A stretch of DNA of 47,021 nucleotides from Rubrivivax sp. Its GTDB lineage: Bacteria > Pseudomonadota > Gammaproteobacteria > Burkholderiales > Burkholderiaceae_C. Of the stretch, positions 26,615-35,039 are shown piece by piece. The notes beneath the pieces are model-generated. The model saw only the letters and a program-made list of their open reading frames with translations. It made no database searches and had not been told where the DNA came from. Location of the stretch: contig JADCGQ010000087.1 in assembly GCA_020248945.1 (NCBI GenBank), forward strand, positions 1 to 47,021, given 5' to 3'. Within the stretch, counting starts at the first letter, position 1. Each line of letters opens with the position of its first letter. Made by a program: the position numbers and the translations under genes.

Positions 26615-27433
26615 ATGTGTGAGCTGTTCGCCTTGAACGCCAATGTGCCGGTGGCAGCCACCTTTTCGTTCCGCGGCCTGGCCGCGCGCAGCGGGCTGAC
26701 GGGCGACCATGTCGACGGCTTCGGCATGGCCTTCCACGACGGCCAGGGTTGCCGCGTGTTCGTCGACGACGCACCGGCCTCGCGCTCGCCGCTGGCCAGC
26801 TTCCTGAGCCAGCAGCCGCTGCGCGCGCCCACGGTGCTGGCCCACGTGCGCAAGGCCACTCAGGGCGGCGTGTCGCTGGCCAACTGCCACCCGTTCCTGC
26901 GCGAGTGGGCCGGCCGCAGCTGGCTGTTCGCGCACAACGGCGACCTGAAGTTCTTCGACCCCGCACTCGACGAACACTTCCACCCCGTGGGCCAGACCGA
27001 CAGCGAGCGTGCCTTCTGCTGGCTGCTGCAAAACCTGCAGCGGCGCTTTGGCGGCGGCCCCCTGCCCGCCTGGCCCGAACTGGCGGCCGTGCTGCAACCC
27101 TGGCTGCAGCAGCTCGGCAGCCACGGCACCTTCAACGCCATCCTGAGCGACGGCCGCGCGGTGCTGGCGCACGCCACCACGCGGCTGTGGTGGCTGGAAC
27201 GCCAGCACCCGTTCGGCACCGTGCGGCTGGTCGACCAGGAGCTCGAGCTCGACCTCGCCGCCGCCAACCGCCCCGGCGACCGCATGGTGTTGCTGGCCAC
27301 CGCGCCGCTGACGCACGCCGAGCCCTGGCAGGCCTTCGAGGCCGGCGAGACGCGGCTCTTCGTGTCCGGGCGCAGCGTGTGGCACGCGCAGAGCGGCGAG
27401 CCGACCGGAGCGCGCCTGATGCAGGCGGCCTGA
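26615..27433 (+). CDS. Class II glutamine amidotransferase (YafJ-type)
   Basis: 272 residues. The start is set by the Ntn-hydrolase rule: MCELFALN places the catalytic cysteine directly after Met (Cys2), so upstream in-frame starts are excluded. Further markers are GDHVDGFGMAFHDGQG, LAHVRKATQGGVSLANCHPF, and WLFAHNGDL. YafJ-like proteins are stand-alone glutaminase domains of uncertain function. The region just upstream carries the divergent metY promoter, and 27472-27492 downstream carries a palindrome that belongs to the next gene's control region. Confidence 0.82.
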   Translation: MCELFALNANVPVAATFSFRGLAARSGLTGDHVDGFGMAFHDGQGCRVFVDDAPASRSPLASFLSQQPLRAPTVLAHVRKATQGGVSLANCHPFLREWAGRSWLFAHNGDLKFFDPALDEHFHPVGQTDSERAFCWLLQNLQRRFGGGPLPAWPELAAVLQPWLQQLGSHGTFNAILSDGRAVLAHATTRLWWLERQHPFGTVRLVDQELELDLAAANRPGDRMVLLATAPLTHAEPWQAFEAGETRLFVSGRSVWHAQSGEPTGARLMQAA

Positions 27434-27471
27434 AGTGGGCGAGCTGATTCGCGCCGCCTGATTCACGCCCT

Positions 27472-27540
27472 CTGATGCGCCCGGCGCATCAGCAAAGTCG
27501 AACTGCTTCGTTTCGTGCAGAGGGGTCGGGTGGGGACACT
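27472..27540 (+). promoter_or_regulatory. Control region of the CysB-type gene: 21-bp palindrome and box
   Basis: CTGATGCGCC-C-GGCGCATCAG (27472-27492) is a perfect palindrome with LysR-type AT-N11-AT geometry. Its right half gives GCATCAGCA (27486-27494), followed after exactly 16 nt by TTTCGT (27511-27516) at the place where sister promoters have TTGG. The -10 (GACACT at 27535-27540) is weak. Autoregulation by the encoded protein is inferred. The palindrome may also terminate the upstream gene. Confidence 0.6.
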
Positions 27541-27572
27541 CCAAGGCCCTGTACCGGCCCCGGCCTTGCCCG

Positions 27573-28529
27573 ATGAACTTTCAACAGCTGCGCTCGTTCC
27601 GCCAGACCGTCCGCGAGGGCTACAACCTCACCCTGGTGGCCGAGACGCTGCACACCTCGCAGCCGGGCGTGAGCCGGCAGCTCAAGGAGCTGGAAGAGGA
27701 ACTCGGCGTCGAGCTGTTCGTGCGCGCGGGGCGCCGCTTCCTGGGGCTCACGGCACCTGGCGAGGCGGTGCTGCCCATCGTCGAGCGGCTGCTGCAGGAG
27801 GCCGACAACCTGCGGCGCGCCGGCGCCGACTTTGCAGCGGCCGATGCCGGCGTGCTGACGATCGCGGCCACGCACACGCAGGCGCGCTTCGTGCTGCCGG
27901 CGGCGGTGAAGGACTTCCGCGACACCCACCCGCGCGTGGCGCTGCACCTGCAGCAGGGCTCGCCGCGGCAGATCGCGCAGCAGCTGCTGTCGGGCGAGGT
28001 GGACCTGGGCATCGCCACCGAGGCGCTGGCCGAGTACCCGGGCCTGCTGGCCCTGCCCTGCTACCGCTGGACGCACGTGGTCGTGGTGCCGGCGGCCCAC
28101 CCGCTGGCGCAAGACCGCAGCGCGGGCCGCCCCCTCACGCTGCAACGCCTGGCCGCGTTCCCGCTGGTCACCTACGAGCCCGGCTACACCGGCCGCGGCC
28201 ACATCGACGAAGCCTTCGCGAAGGCCGGCCTCACGGCCGACTTCACGCTGCAGGCGATGGACGCCGACGTCATCAAGACCTATGTCGAACTCGGCCTGGG
28301 CGTGGGGGTGATCGCCTCCATGGCCTTTGATGAGGCACGCGACACCGGCCTGGTGGCCCTGGACGCGCGCCACCTGTTCGCCGCCAACACCACGCGCGTG
28401 GCCATCAAGCGCGGGAGCTACCTGCGCCGCTACGTGTTCGACTTCATCCAGACCTTCGCACCGACGCTCACGCAAGAGGCGGTGGAACGTGCGCTGGCGG
28501 CGGCGCCGGGCGACGCGGTGGAGGCCTGA
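27573..28529 (+). CDS. cysB: CysB-family LysR-type transcriptional regulator
   Basis: 318 residues. The N-terminal winged helix (1-60, NLTLVAETLHTSQPGVSRQL) is followed by the CysB-type effector domain: ATHTQARFVLP, ALHLQQGSPRQIAQQL, DLGIATEAL, LVTYEPGYTGRGHID and DADVIKTYVELGLGVGVIAS. These blocks and the length fit CysB/Cbl/SsuR, which sense N-acetylserine or sulfate and activate sulfate and sulfonate uptake genes. Which of the three it is cannot be settled from this window. It is convergent with the sulfate-binding protein gene, and both carry the same GCATCAGCA box, so a direct regulatory link is likely. Confidence 0.85.
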   Translation: MNFQQLRSFRQTVREGYNLTLVAETLHTSQPGVSRQLKELEEELGVELFVRAGRRFLGLTAPGEAVLPIVERLLQEADNLRRAGADFAAADAGVLTIAATHTQARFVLPAAVKDFRDTHPRVALHLQQGSPRQIAQQLLSGEVDLGIATEALAEYPGLLALPCYRWTHVVVVPAAHPLAQDRSAGRPLTLQRLAAFPLVTYEPGYTGRGHIDEAFAKAGLTADFTLQAMDADVIKTYVELGLGVGVIASMAFDEARDTGLVALDARHLFAANTTRVAIKRGSYLRRYVFDFIQTFAPTLTQEAVERALAAAPGDAVEA

Positions 28530-28582
28530 ACCGAGCCGCGAGTCTTGGGCTTTCTCGACGGCCCTCTCGACGGCCAGTGAAA

Positions 28583-28606
28583 GAAGGGCGCCTTGCGGCG
28601 CCCTTC
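28583..28606. terminator. Bidirectional terminator between cysB and sbp
   Basis: GAAGGGCGCC-TTGC-GGCGCCCTTC is a perfect 10-bp stem with a tetraloop in the 108-bp convergent gap. On the minus strand it is followed by TTTC, on the plus strand by GTCC, so it should be most effective for sbp. Confidence 0.8.
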
Positions 28607-28637
28607 GTCCTGGTGCGGGGCTTGCGCCCGCTGGCCT

Positions 28638-29654
28638 TCACTTCCGCGTGAAGATGCGGTCGAACACACCGCCGTCGTTGAAGTGCGTGGTCTGGGCCTT
28701 GGTCCAGCCACCGAACAGCTCGTCGATGGTGAACAGGTTGACCTTGAGGTTGAAGGTGCTGGCGTACTTGGCCGCGACCTGCGGGTCACGCGGGCGGTAG
28801 TAGTGCTCGGCGGCCAGCGTCTGGCCCTGCGGCGTGTACAGGAACTCCAGGTAGGCCTGCGCCACGGCGCGCGTGCCCTTGCGGTCGACGTTCTTGTCGA
28901 CCACGGCCACGGGTGGCTCGGCCAGGATGCTCAAGCTGGGCACGACGATGTCAAAGCGCGTCGGGCCGAGTTCCTTCACCGCCAGGAAGGCCTCGTTCTC
29001 CCAGCTCAGGAACACGTCGCCCACGCCGCGCTCGGCAAAGGTGGTGAGCGAGCCGCGCGCGCCGCTGTCGAGCACGGGCACGTTCTTGAACAGGTCGGAC
29101 ACGAACTTCTCGGCGCGGGCCGGGTCGTTGCCGTACTTGCGCAGCGCATAGCCCCAGGCGGCGAGGTAGTTCCAGCGCGCGCCGCCGCTCGTCTTGGGGT
29201 TGGGCGTGATCACGGCGATGCCGGGCTTGACGAGATCGTCCCAGTCCTTGATGCCCTTGGGGTTGCCCTTGCGCACCAGGAACACGATGGTGCTGATGTA
29301 GGGGCTGGAGTTGTGCGGCAGGCGCTTTTGCCAGTCGGCCGGGATCAGCCCGGCCTTGGCGTGCAGCTCGTCGATGTCGTAGGCCAGCGCGAGCGTCACC
29401 ACGTCGGCATCGAGCCCGTCGATCACGCTGCGCGCCTGGCGGCCGCTGCCGCCGTGGCTCTGGCGCACGTTGACGGTGTCGCCGGTGCGGGCCTTCCAGT
29501 GCTCGGCGAAGGCCTTGTTGAAGTCGACGTACAGCTCGCGCGTCGGGTCGTAGCTCACGTTGAGCAGGTTGACGGTCTTCTGCGCGAAGGCGGCCGGGGA
29601 GGCGGCCGTCAGCAGAGTGGCCAGCAAGGCCGGAAGCAGGTATCGAAGGCGCAT
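28638..29654 (-). CDS. sbp: Sulfate-binding periplasmic protein
   Basis: 338 residues. The signal peptide ends near SPAAFA, and the mature protein begins [18 protein letters not shown]. The Sbp/CysP family blocks [22 protein letters not shown] (about 65-86) and [11 protein letters not shown] are present. It binds sulfate (or thiosulfate) for a CysTWA importer. No permease or ATPase gene follows: the gene is monocistronic, ended by the hairpin at 28583-28606, so the transporter must be encoded elsewhere. There is no good Shine-Dalgarno sequence. Its promoter has the CysB-type box. Confidence 0.9.
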   Translation of the reverse strand: MRLRYLLPALLATLLTAASPAAFAQKTVNLLNVSYDPTRELYVDFNKAFAEHWKARTGDTVNVRQSHGGSGRQARSVIDGLDADVVTLALAYDIDELHAKAGLIPADWQKRLPHNSSPYISTIVFLVRKGNPKGIKDWDDLVKPGIAVITPNPKTSGGARWNYLAAWGYALRKYGNDPARAEKFVSDLFKNVPVLDSGARGSLTTFAERGVGDVFLSWENEAFLAVKELGPTRFDIVVPSLSILAEPPVAVVDKNVDRKGTRAVAQAYLEFLYTPQGQTLAAEHYYRPRDPQVAAKYASTFNLKVNLFTIDELFGGWTKAQTTHFNDGGVFDRIFTRK

Positions 29655-29683
29655 GGCGTGACGGATGAGAGGAGTGGATCACC

Positions 29684-29737
29684 ATGCTAGGAACCGCACT
29701 CGCGATCACCAACGAAGCTTTGGGCACTTGCTGATGC
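29684..29737 (-). promoter_or_regulatory. sbp promoter with CysB-type box
   Basis: On the minus strand: box GCATCAGCA (29729-29737), 16 nt, -35 TTGGTG (29707-29712), 17 nt, -10 TAGCAT (29684-29689). The outer flank CTGCTGCG-N5-CGCATCAG is an imperfect version of the palindrome seen at the CysB-type gene. Confidence 0.68.
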
Positions 29738-29774
29738 GGTCGGCGCAGCAGCGCCAGCAAAACCGGCCCTTGCG

Positions 29775-29792
29775 GTGACAACAGCATGACAA
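29775..29792 (-). promoter_or_regulatory. Pho-box-like direct repeat in the sbp-phoX gap
   Basis: Read on the minus strand, TTGTCAT-GCTG-TTGTCAC fits the PhoB box (two 7-mers like CTGTCAT, 4-bp spacer, 11-bp period). It lies 98 bp upstream of the phoX start but in the opposite orientation to the usual one, which points toward sbp. PhoB control of phoX is expected; the orientation leaves its target uncertain. Confidence 0.4.
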
Positions 29793-29889
29793 CCCATTGA
29801 GCTGTCGGAATCTCGCCCCCAGTCACGGCACTTTCATGAAGGCGGCCAACGATCAGGCACTTTCCGACCACCACCTGACAAGGCCCCGC

Positions 29890-32121
29890 ATGGACAACAG
29901 CCGCACGCCGTCGACCGACTTCATCGATCCCGATGATCTCGACACCAACACCAGCAACAACGCTCACTTCGCTCAGGTTCTCGAGCAGGGCATCGGCCGC
30001 CGCGGCATGCTCAAGGGCGGGCTCGGTGGCGCGCTGGCCGCCATGATTGCGCCCGTGGCCGCTGTGTCGCTGGCCGGTTGCGGTGGCGACGACGACGTCG
30101 TCGTCAGCCCGCCCGCGCCGCCCGTCGCACCGACCGAGACGCTGCTGGGCTTTGCCGCCGTCGCGCGCACCTTGGCCGACACCAACACCGTGCCGGTTGG
30201 CTACACCGCGCGTGTGATCCTGGCCTGCGGCGACCCGATGGCCGGCGGCGTGCCGGCCTACAAGAACGACGGCACCGACACCAACTACGCCCAGCGCGTG
30301 GGCGACTGCCACGACGGCATCCAGTACTTCGGCCTCAGCGCCACCGGCACGCGCGACGACAACAGCTCCAACCGCGCCCTGCTGGCCATGAACCACGAGT
30401 ACATCACCCCGGTGGTGCTGCACGTGGCCGGCCCGAGCGCGCGCCCGCGCCCGGCCTCGGAGACCGACATCGAGGTCGACTGCCACGGCGTGAGCATCAA
30501 CGAGGTCGCCAAGGACGCCGCCGGCCTGTTCCAGGCCGTCGCCACCTCCAGCTTCAACCGCCGCATCACCGGCAGCACCGAGATCCAGCTCTCGGGCCCG
30601 GCGCGTGGCAACGCGCTGTTCGTCACCAAGTTCTCGACCGACGGCACCAAGACCCGCGGCACGCTCAACAACTGCGGCAACGGCAAGACGCCCTGGGGCA
30701 CGCTGCTGACGACCGAAGAGAACTGGAGCGGCTACTACGCCCGCGCCGCCGGCGACCAGGCCCTGCGCAGCGCCAAGCTCAACGCCAGCTTCGCCCGCTA
30801 TGGCCGCAGCGTCACGGCCACGGCCGCCGCCAGCAGCCGCTACGGCTGGGAGACCGCCGGCAGCGACGACAAGTACGCGCGCTGGAACACCAGCGTCACC
30901 GGCACCAGCACCGATGGCAGCGACGACTACCGCCACGAGTGGTTCTGCCAGGGCTTCATGGTCGAGATCGACCCCTACAACGCCACCAGCACGGTGAAGA
31001 AGCGCACCGGCATGGGCCGTTTCGCCCATGAGAACAGCGCCTTCGGCCTGCCCCAGTCGGGCAAGCCGCTGGCCGTGTACATGGGTTGCGACTCGCAGAA
31101 CGAGTACGTCTACAAGTGGGTGTCCGCTGCCAGCTGGAACCCGGCCGACGCCAACGCGTCGGACCGCATGGCCATCGGCGACAAGTACCTCGACAGCGGC
31201 AAGCTCTACGTCGCCAAGTTCAACGCCGACGGCACCGGCCAGTGGATCGAGCTGACGATCACGAACCCGGCCATCGCGGGTGCGGCGTTTGGCTTTACCG
31301 ACCAGGCCGAGATGTACATCCACACGCGCATCGCCGCCGACGCCGCCGGTGCGACGAAGATGGACCGGCCGGAGTGGGTGGACGTGCACCCGACCACGGG
31401 TGAGCTCTACATCACGATGACCAACAACAGCAACCGCAGCGCAACACCCACCGGCACGCAAACGAGCGTGGACGCGGCCAACCCGCGCGCCTATGCCGAC
31501 ATACGCGGCGGCCGGCTGCCGGCTCTGGTCGGCAACGTCAACGGCCACATCGTGCGCTTCAAGGACGCCAACCCGGAAGCCACGAGCTTCACCTGGGACG
31601 TGTACCTGTTCGGCGCCGAGGCCTCGTCCGATCCGACGTACATCAACCTGTCGGGCCTGAACAACGACAACGACTTCTCCAGCCCCGACGGCCTGGCCTT
31701 CACGAAGAGCACGGGTCTGTGCTGGATCCAGACCGACGACGGCGCGTATGTCGACGTGACCAACTGCATGCTGCTGGCCAGCGTGCCCGGCACGCTCGGC
31801 GACGGCGAGACGAAGACGCTGAACTACGGCACCGTCAACGTCACCACGCGCGTGGGCAAGAAGCCCACCGCGTCGACGCTGAAGCGCTTCTACGTCGGCC
31901 CCTACGACTGCGAAGTGACGGGCCTGTGCGAAACGCCGGACGGCAAGACGATCTTCATCAACGTTCAGCACCCGGGCGAAGGCACCGCCGCAGCCGACCT
32001 GGCCGACCCGAGCAAGTACACCAGCCAGTGGCCCAGCAACGTGGGCTACGGCGCCGGCAAGCGCCCGCGCTCGGCCACGGTGGTGATCACGAAGAACAAC
32101 GGCCAGCGCGTCGGGACCTGA
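29890..32121 (+). CDS. phoX: PhoX-family alkaline phosphatase (DUF839), Tat-exported
   Basis: 743 residues. The N-terminal twin-arginine signal GRRGMLKGGLGGALAAM (Arg37-Arg38) is followed by a possible lipobox-like SLAGCGG. PhoX family blocks include AMNHEYITP, LNNCGNGKTPWGTLLTTEENW, RFAHENSAF, VYMGCDSQNEYVYKW, PEWVDVHPTTGELYITMTNN and FSSPDGLAF. PhoX is a Ca/Fe-dependent periplasmic phosphatase that releases phosphate from esters. ATG 29890 has AAGG upstream; ATG 29836 is an alternative that would lengthen the region before the Tat motif. A Pho-box-like repeat lies upstream. Confidence 0.85.
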   Translation: MDNSRTPSTDFIDPDDLDTNTSNNAHFAQVLEQGIGRRGMLKGGLGGALAAMIAPVAAVSLAGCGGDDDVVVSPPAPPVAPTETLLGFAAVARTLADTNTVPVGYTARVILACGDPMAGGVPAYKNDGTDTNYAQRVGDCHDGIQYFGLSATGTRDDNSSNRALLAMNHEYITPVVLHVAGPSARPRPASETDIEVDCHGVSINEVAKDAAGLFQAVATSSFNRRITGSTEIQLSGPARGNALFVTKFSTDGTKTRGTLNNCGNGKTPWGTLLTTEENWSGYYARAAGDQALRSAKLNASFARYGRSVTATAAASSRYGWETAGSDDKYARWNTSVTGTSTDGSDDYRHEWFCQGFMVEIDPYNATSTVKKRTGMGRFAHENSAFGLPQSGKPLAVYMGCDSQNEYVYKWVSAASWNPADANASDRMAIGDKYLDSGKLYVAKFNADGTGQWIELTITNPAIAGAAFGFTDQAEMYIHTRIAADAAGATKMDRPEWVDVHPTTGELYITMTNNSNRSATPTGTQTSVDAANPRAYADIRGGRLPALVGNVNGHIVRFKDANPEATSFTWDVYLFGAEASSDPTYINLSGLNNDNDFSSPDGLAFTKSTGLCWIQTDDGAYVDVTNCMLLASVPGTLGDGETKTLNYGTVNVTTRVGKKPTASTLKRFYVGPYDCEVTGLCETPDGKTIFINVQHPGEGTAAADLADPSKYTSQWPSNVGYGAGKRPRSATVVITKNNGQRVGT

Positions 32122-32123
32122 GT

Positions 32124-32160
32124 GCCCGGCCACCCGGTGCGGCAGCCTGCCGCGCCGGGC
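32124..32160. terminator. Nested hairpin between phoX and the response regulator gene
   Basis: Outer arms GCCCGGC (32124-32130) and GCCGGGC (32154-32160) enclose an inner stem GCGGCAG/CTGCCGC (32139-32145, 32147-32153). It lies in the 73-bp convergent gap just after the phoX stop codon and is the likely shared terminator. Confidence 0.6.
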
Positions 32161-32194
32161 CCGGTTCAAGCGCCACGGCGGCGGAACGACGGGT

Positions 32195-33529
32195 TCACTC
32201 GTCGGCCCGCAGGCCGTGGCGCTTGCTCTTTTCCCAGAGCGTCTTGCGCGAGATGCCCAGGGCCTGCGCAGCCAGGCCCACGCGGCCTTCGCAGCGCGTC
32301 AGCACGGCCGTCAGGTAGGCCTTCTCGGCATCGGCCATGAAGGCGTCGAGCGTCGGCAACTCGGGCCCGGGCGGGCTGGGCGCGAGCTCCTCGAACAGAT
32401 CGGCGGCGTCGACGAGCAGCTGCTCGCACATGACGCAGGCCCGCTCGATGCGGTTGTGCAGTTCGCGCACGTTGCCTGGCCAGGAGTGGGCCATCAGCGC
32501 CGCACGGGCCGATGCGCTCAGGCGCTTCGGCGCCTCGTCGCGGTCGCGCGCCTGATCGAGCAGGAAGCGCTGGGCCAGCCAGAACACGTCGTCAGGCCGC
32601 TCGCGCAGCGGCGGCACACGCAGATGCACGACGTGGATGCGGTAGTAGAGGTCTTCGCGGAAGCGCCCCTGCGACACCCGTTGCAGCAGGTCGCAATGGG
32701 TGGCGCAGATCACGCGCAGGTCCACCGCGAACGACGACTCGGCGCCGAGCCGCTGCACCTGGCGGTCCTGCAGGACACGCAGCAAGCGCACCTGCAGCGC
32801 CGGCGTGAGCTCGGCGATCTCGTCGAGGAACAGCGTGCCGCCCTGCGCCTGCTCCAGATAGCCGCGGCGCTGCCGGTCGGCGCCCGTGAAGGCGCCGCGC
32901 TCGTGGCCGAACAGCGCGGCTTCGATCAGCGGCTCGGGGATCGCACCACAGTTCACGGCCACGAAGGGCGCCGTGCCCTGCGGGTGCGCCAGCGCGTGCA
33001 GGTGGCGCGCCAGCACCTCCTTGCCGGCGCCGCTTTCGCCGGTGACGAGCACGGTACGGGCGCGCTGCGCCACGCGCCGGGCCTGCAGCGCCAGCTGCCG
33101 CATCGCTGCCGAGGTGCCGAGCACCTGCTCTTCGGCCTCGGCGGGTGCAGGCTGCGCTGCGTCGCTCGGCACGCCCACGGCGGTGCGCACCTTGTCCACG
33201 AGTTCGGTGATGTCGAAGGGCTTGGTGACGTAGTCGCGGGCGCCGGCCTGCAGCATCGCCACGGCACGGTCGACGGAGGCGAACGCGGTGATGAAGAGCC
33301 AGGGCGGCAGGGCCGTGGCGGCCTGCGCGCGGCTCTCGAACAGCCGCTCGCCCGAGCCGTCGGGCAGGCGCACGTCGCTGACGACGGCATCGAAGCTCGT
33401 GGCGTCGAGCAAGGCCCGGGCCTGCTCGACCGAGCGCGACCAGTGCACGCCGAAGCCTTCGAGCTCGAAGCGGTCGAGCAGCGATTCGCCCATGATCGGG
33501 TCGTCTTCGATCAGCAGCAGTTGGGGCAT
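32195..33529 (-). CDS. Sigma-54-dependent response regulator (NtrC/DctD type)
   Basis: 444 residues. A receiver domain (about 1-118; acidic pocket EDD 8-10, phospho-acceptor Asp52 in VVSDVRLPDGSG, TAF and Lys in DYVTKPF) is followed by an AAA+ domain with GESGAGKE, the sigma-54 loop GAFTGA (in FGHERGAFTGAD), GGTLFLDEIAE and RFREDLYYRI. The Fis-type helix-turn-helix at the end contains VGLAAQALGISRKTLWEKSKRHG. It pairs with the kinase encoded 4 bp upstream. Its most likely target is the -24/-12 promoter at 35974-35989 in front of the divergent sulfite dehydrogenase gene. Confidence 0.88.
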   Translation of the reverse strand: MPQLLLIEDDPIMGESLLDRFELEGFGVHWSRSVEQARALLDATSFDAVVSDVRLPDGSGERLFESRAQAATALPPWLFITAFASVDRAVAMLQAGARDYVTKPFDITELVDKVRTAVGVPSDAAQPAPAEAEEQVLGTSAAMRQLALQARRVAQRARTVLVTGESGAGKEVLARHLHALAHPQGTAPFVAVNCGAIPEPLIEAALFGHERGAFTGADRQRRGYLEQAQGGTLFLDEIAELTPALQVRLLRVLQDRQVQRLGAESSFAVDLRVICATHCDLLQRVSQGRFREDLYYRIHVVHLRVPPLRERPDDVFWLAQRFLLDQARDRDEAPKRLSASARAALMAHSWPGNVRELHNRIERACVMCEQLLVDAADLFEELAPSPPGPELPTLDAFMADAEKAYLTAVLTRCEGRVGLAAQALGISRKTLWEKSKRHGLRADE

Positions 33530-33533
33530 CGGC

Positions 33534-35039
33534 TCAGCCTTCGGGGGTAGGGCCAGCGTGGGCGTCTGGCAGGGGCAGGGACACCGTCACGCGGGTCCAT
33601 TCTCCGTCGCTGGCCACGGCGATGTGGCCCTTGAGTCGCTGCACGATCTGCCAGCACACCCACAGGCCCAGGCCGTGCCGGTGCAGGCCCTCGCCCCCGC
33701 CGGCGGCGACGAAGGGTTCGAACATGCTGGCCAGCCGTTCGGGCGGCAGCGCCGGGCCGGTGTTGGCCACCACCACGGCCAGCTCGCCGGGCGCCCTGGC
33801 CACCTTGAACACCACCTCGGCAGGCTCGTCGCCAGGCCCCGGGCGCTGCGCGGCGGCACAGGCGTTGAGCAGCAGGTTCAGCGCCAGCTGGCGGACCTCA
33901 TGGCCGGGCAGCGCGGTGTCGGTGTCGGCGGCCGGGTCGATCTGCCAGTGCAGCTGCAGCGCCCGCGCGGCGGCGTCGGGCTGGATCAGCAGCAGCAGGT
34001 CGTCCCAGTCCTGCGCGCTCAGGCGCGGGGAGTCGAGCCGCGCCTCCACCAGCAAGGCCCCCACCGTGGCACGGATCTGCTGCAGGCCGCGCTGCAGCAG
34101 CCCGAAGGTCTTGCGCGACACCGCATCGGGCTGGCCGTGCCGCAGCGCCGTGTCGATGGCGTTGAGCATGCCGCCCAGCGGGTTGTTGATCTCGTGTGCG
34201 ATGGCCGCCGAGACGCGGCCCACGGCAGCGAGCCGGTCGGAGGCCATGACCTCGCGCTCGAGCGCGGCCTTGCGCGCCAGGCCATCGAGCATCTGCCGCG
34301 CCTGCGTCGACAGGCGGCCGATCTCGTCGCCGCCTTCGGGCGGCAGCAGCTTCAGCACCTCGGCCGGTGACTCGTGGCTCACGCGGCCCAGCGCCTGGGC
34401 CATCTGCGCCAGCGGCTCGGCCAGGCGCTTGCCCGCATACCAGCCCAGCGGCACCAGCAGCAGCAGCCCGGGCACGCTGACCAGCGCGACCTCGATCACC
34501 GCCGAGCGCAGCCGCTCGGCGTAGACGGCGCCGTCGTAGTCGAGCACCACCGTGCCCAGGCGGCTGCCGTCCTCGGCCAGGATGGGGCCGGCCGCGGCCA
34601 GCTCGGGCCCGCCCGCGCCGCGGTCGAGCGCGAAGTGGAAGCGCTTGTCCGCCATCGCCCTGGCCGCCATGCCGGCCAGCGGCTCGGGCAGGCCCGCGGC
34701 GGGCGTGAGCACCGGCAGCCGCTTCGGCTCGGTCGACACGAAGACCTGGCCCGCCGCATCGAGCACCACCACGCCTTGCAGCGGGCTGTCGCTGCCGCGG
34801 GCGGCCAGCGGCGTGCCCACCACTTCGAAGGCCAGCCAGAGGTCATCACGCAGCAGCGGGTCGCGCAGCGAGCGCGCCAGCAGCGTCGTCAGGCTCTCGG
34901 CGCTGGCTTCGAGATCACGCCGGGCGTCGCCGAACGCCCGCGTGACGAGCAGCGTGGTGACGACGATCTCGGTGACCAGGATCACCGTGGTGATGGCCAG
35001 CGGCACCTTGAGCCGCCAGCTCAGGTCGGTCAGCTTCAT
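33534..35039 (-). CDS. Sensor histidine kinase
   Basis: 501 residues. Membrane spans at about 13-35 and 178-200 enclose a periplasmic sensor region of about 140 residues. A HAMP-like linker precedes the dimerisation box AAIAHEINNPLGGMLNAID (His at about 282) and the ATPase domain (LALNLLLNACAAAQ, VANTGPALPP, HRHGLGLWVCWQIVQRLKG). This is the NtrB/DctB-type kinase that usually partners sigma-54 regulators. ATG 35039 overlaps the stop codon of the binding-protein gene as ATGA. The periplasmic loop may contact that binding protein to receive the signal. Confidence 0.85.
   Translation of the reverse strand: MKLTDLSWRLKVPLAITTVILVTEIVVTTLLVTRAFGDARRDLEASAESLTTLLARSLRDPLLRDDLWLAFEVVGTPLAARGSDSPLQGVVVLDAAGQVFVSTEPKRLPVLTPAAGLPEPLAGMAARAMADKRFHFALDRGAGGPELAAAGPILAEDGSRLGTVVLDYDGAVYAERLRSAVIEVALVSVPGLLLLVPLGWYAGKRLAEPLAQMAQALGRVSHESPAEVLKLLPPEGGDEIGRLSTQARQMLDGLARKAALEREVMASDRLAAVGRVSAAIAHEINNPLGGMLNAIDTALRHGQPDAVSRKTFGLLQRGLQQIRATVGALLVEARLDSPRLSAQDWDDLLLLIQPDAAARALQLHWQIDPAADTDTALPGHEVRQLALNLLLNACAAAQRPGPGDEPAEVVFKVARAPGELAVVVANTGPALPPERLASMFEPFVAAGGGEGLHRHGLGLWVCWQIVQRLKGHIAVASDGEWTRVTVSLPLPDAHAGPTPEG

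Noticed and set aside
28951..32169. 1072-codon minus-strand open frame over phoX and sbp
   Set aside because: It runs antisense to phoX and out of frame through sbp, both of which are confidently identified.
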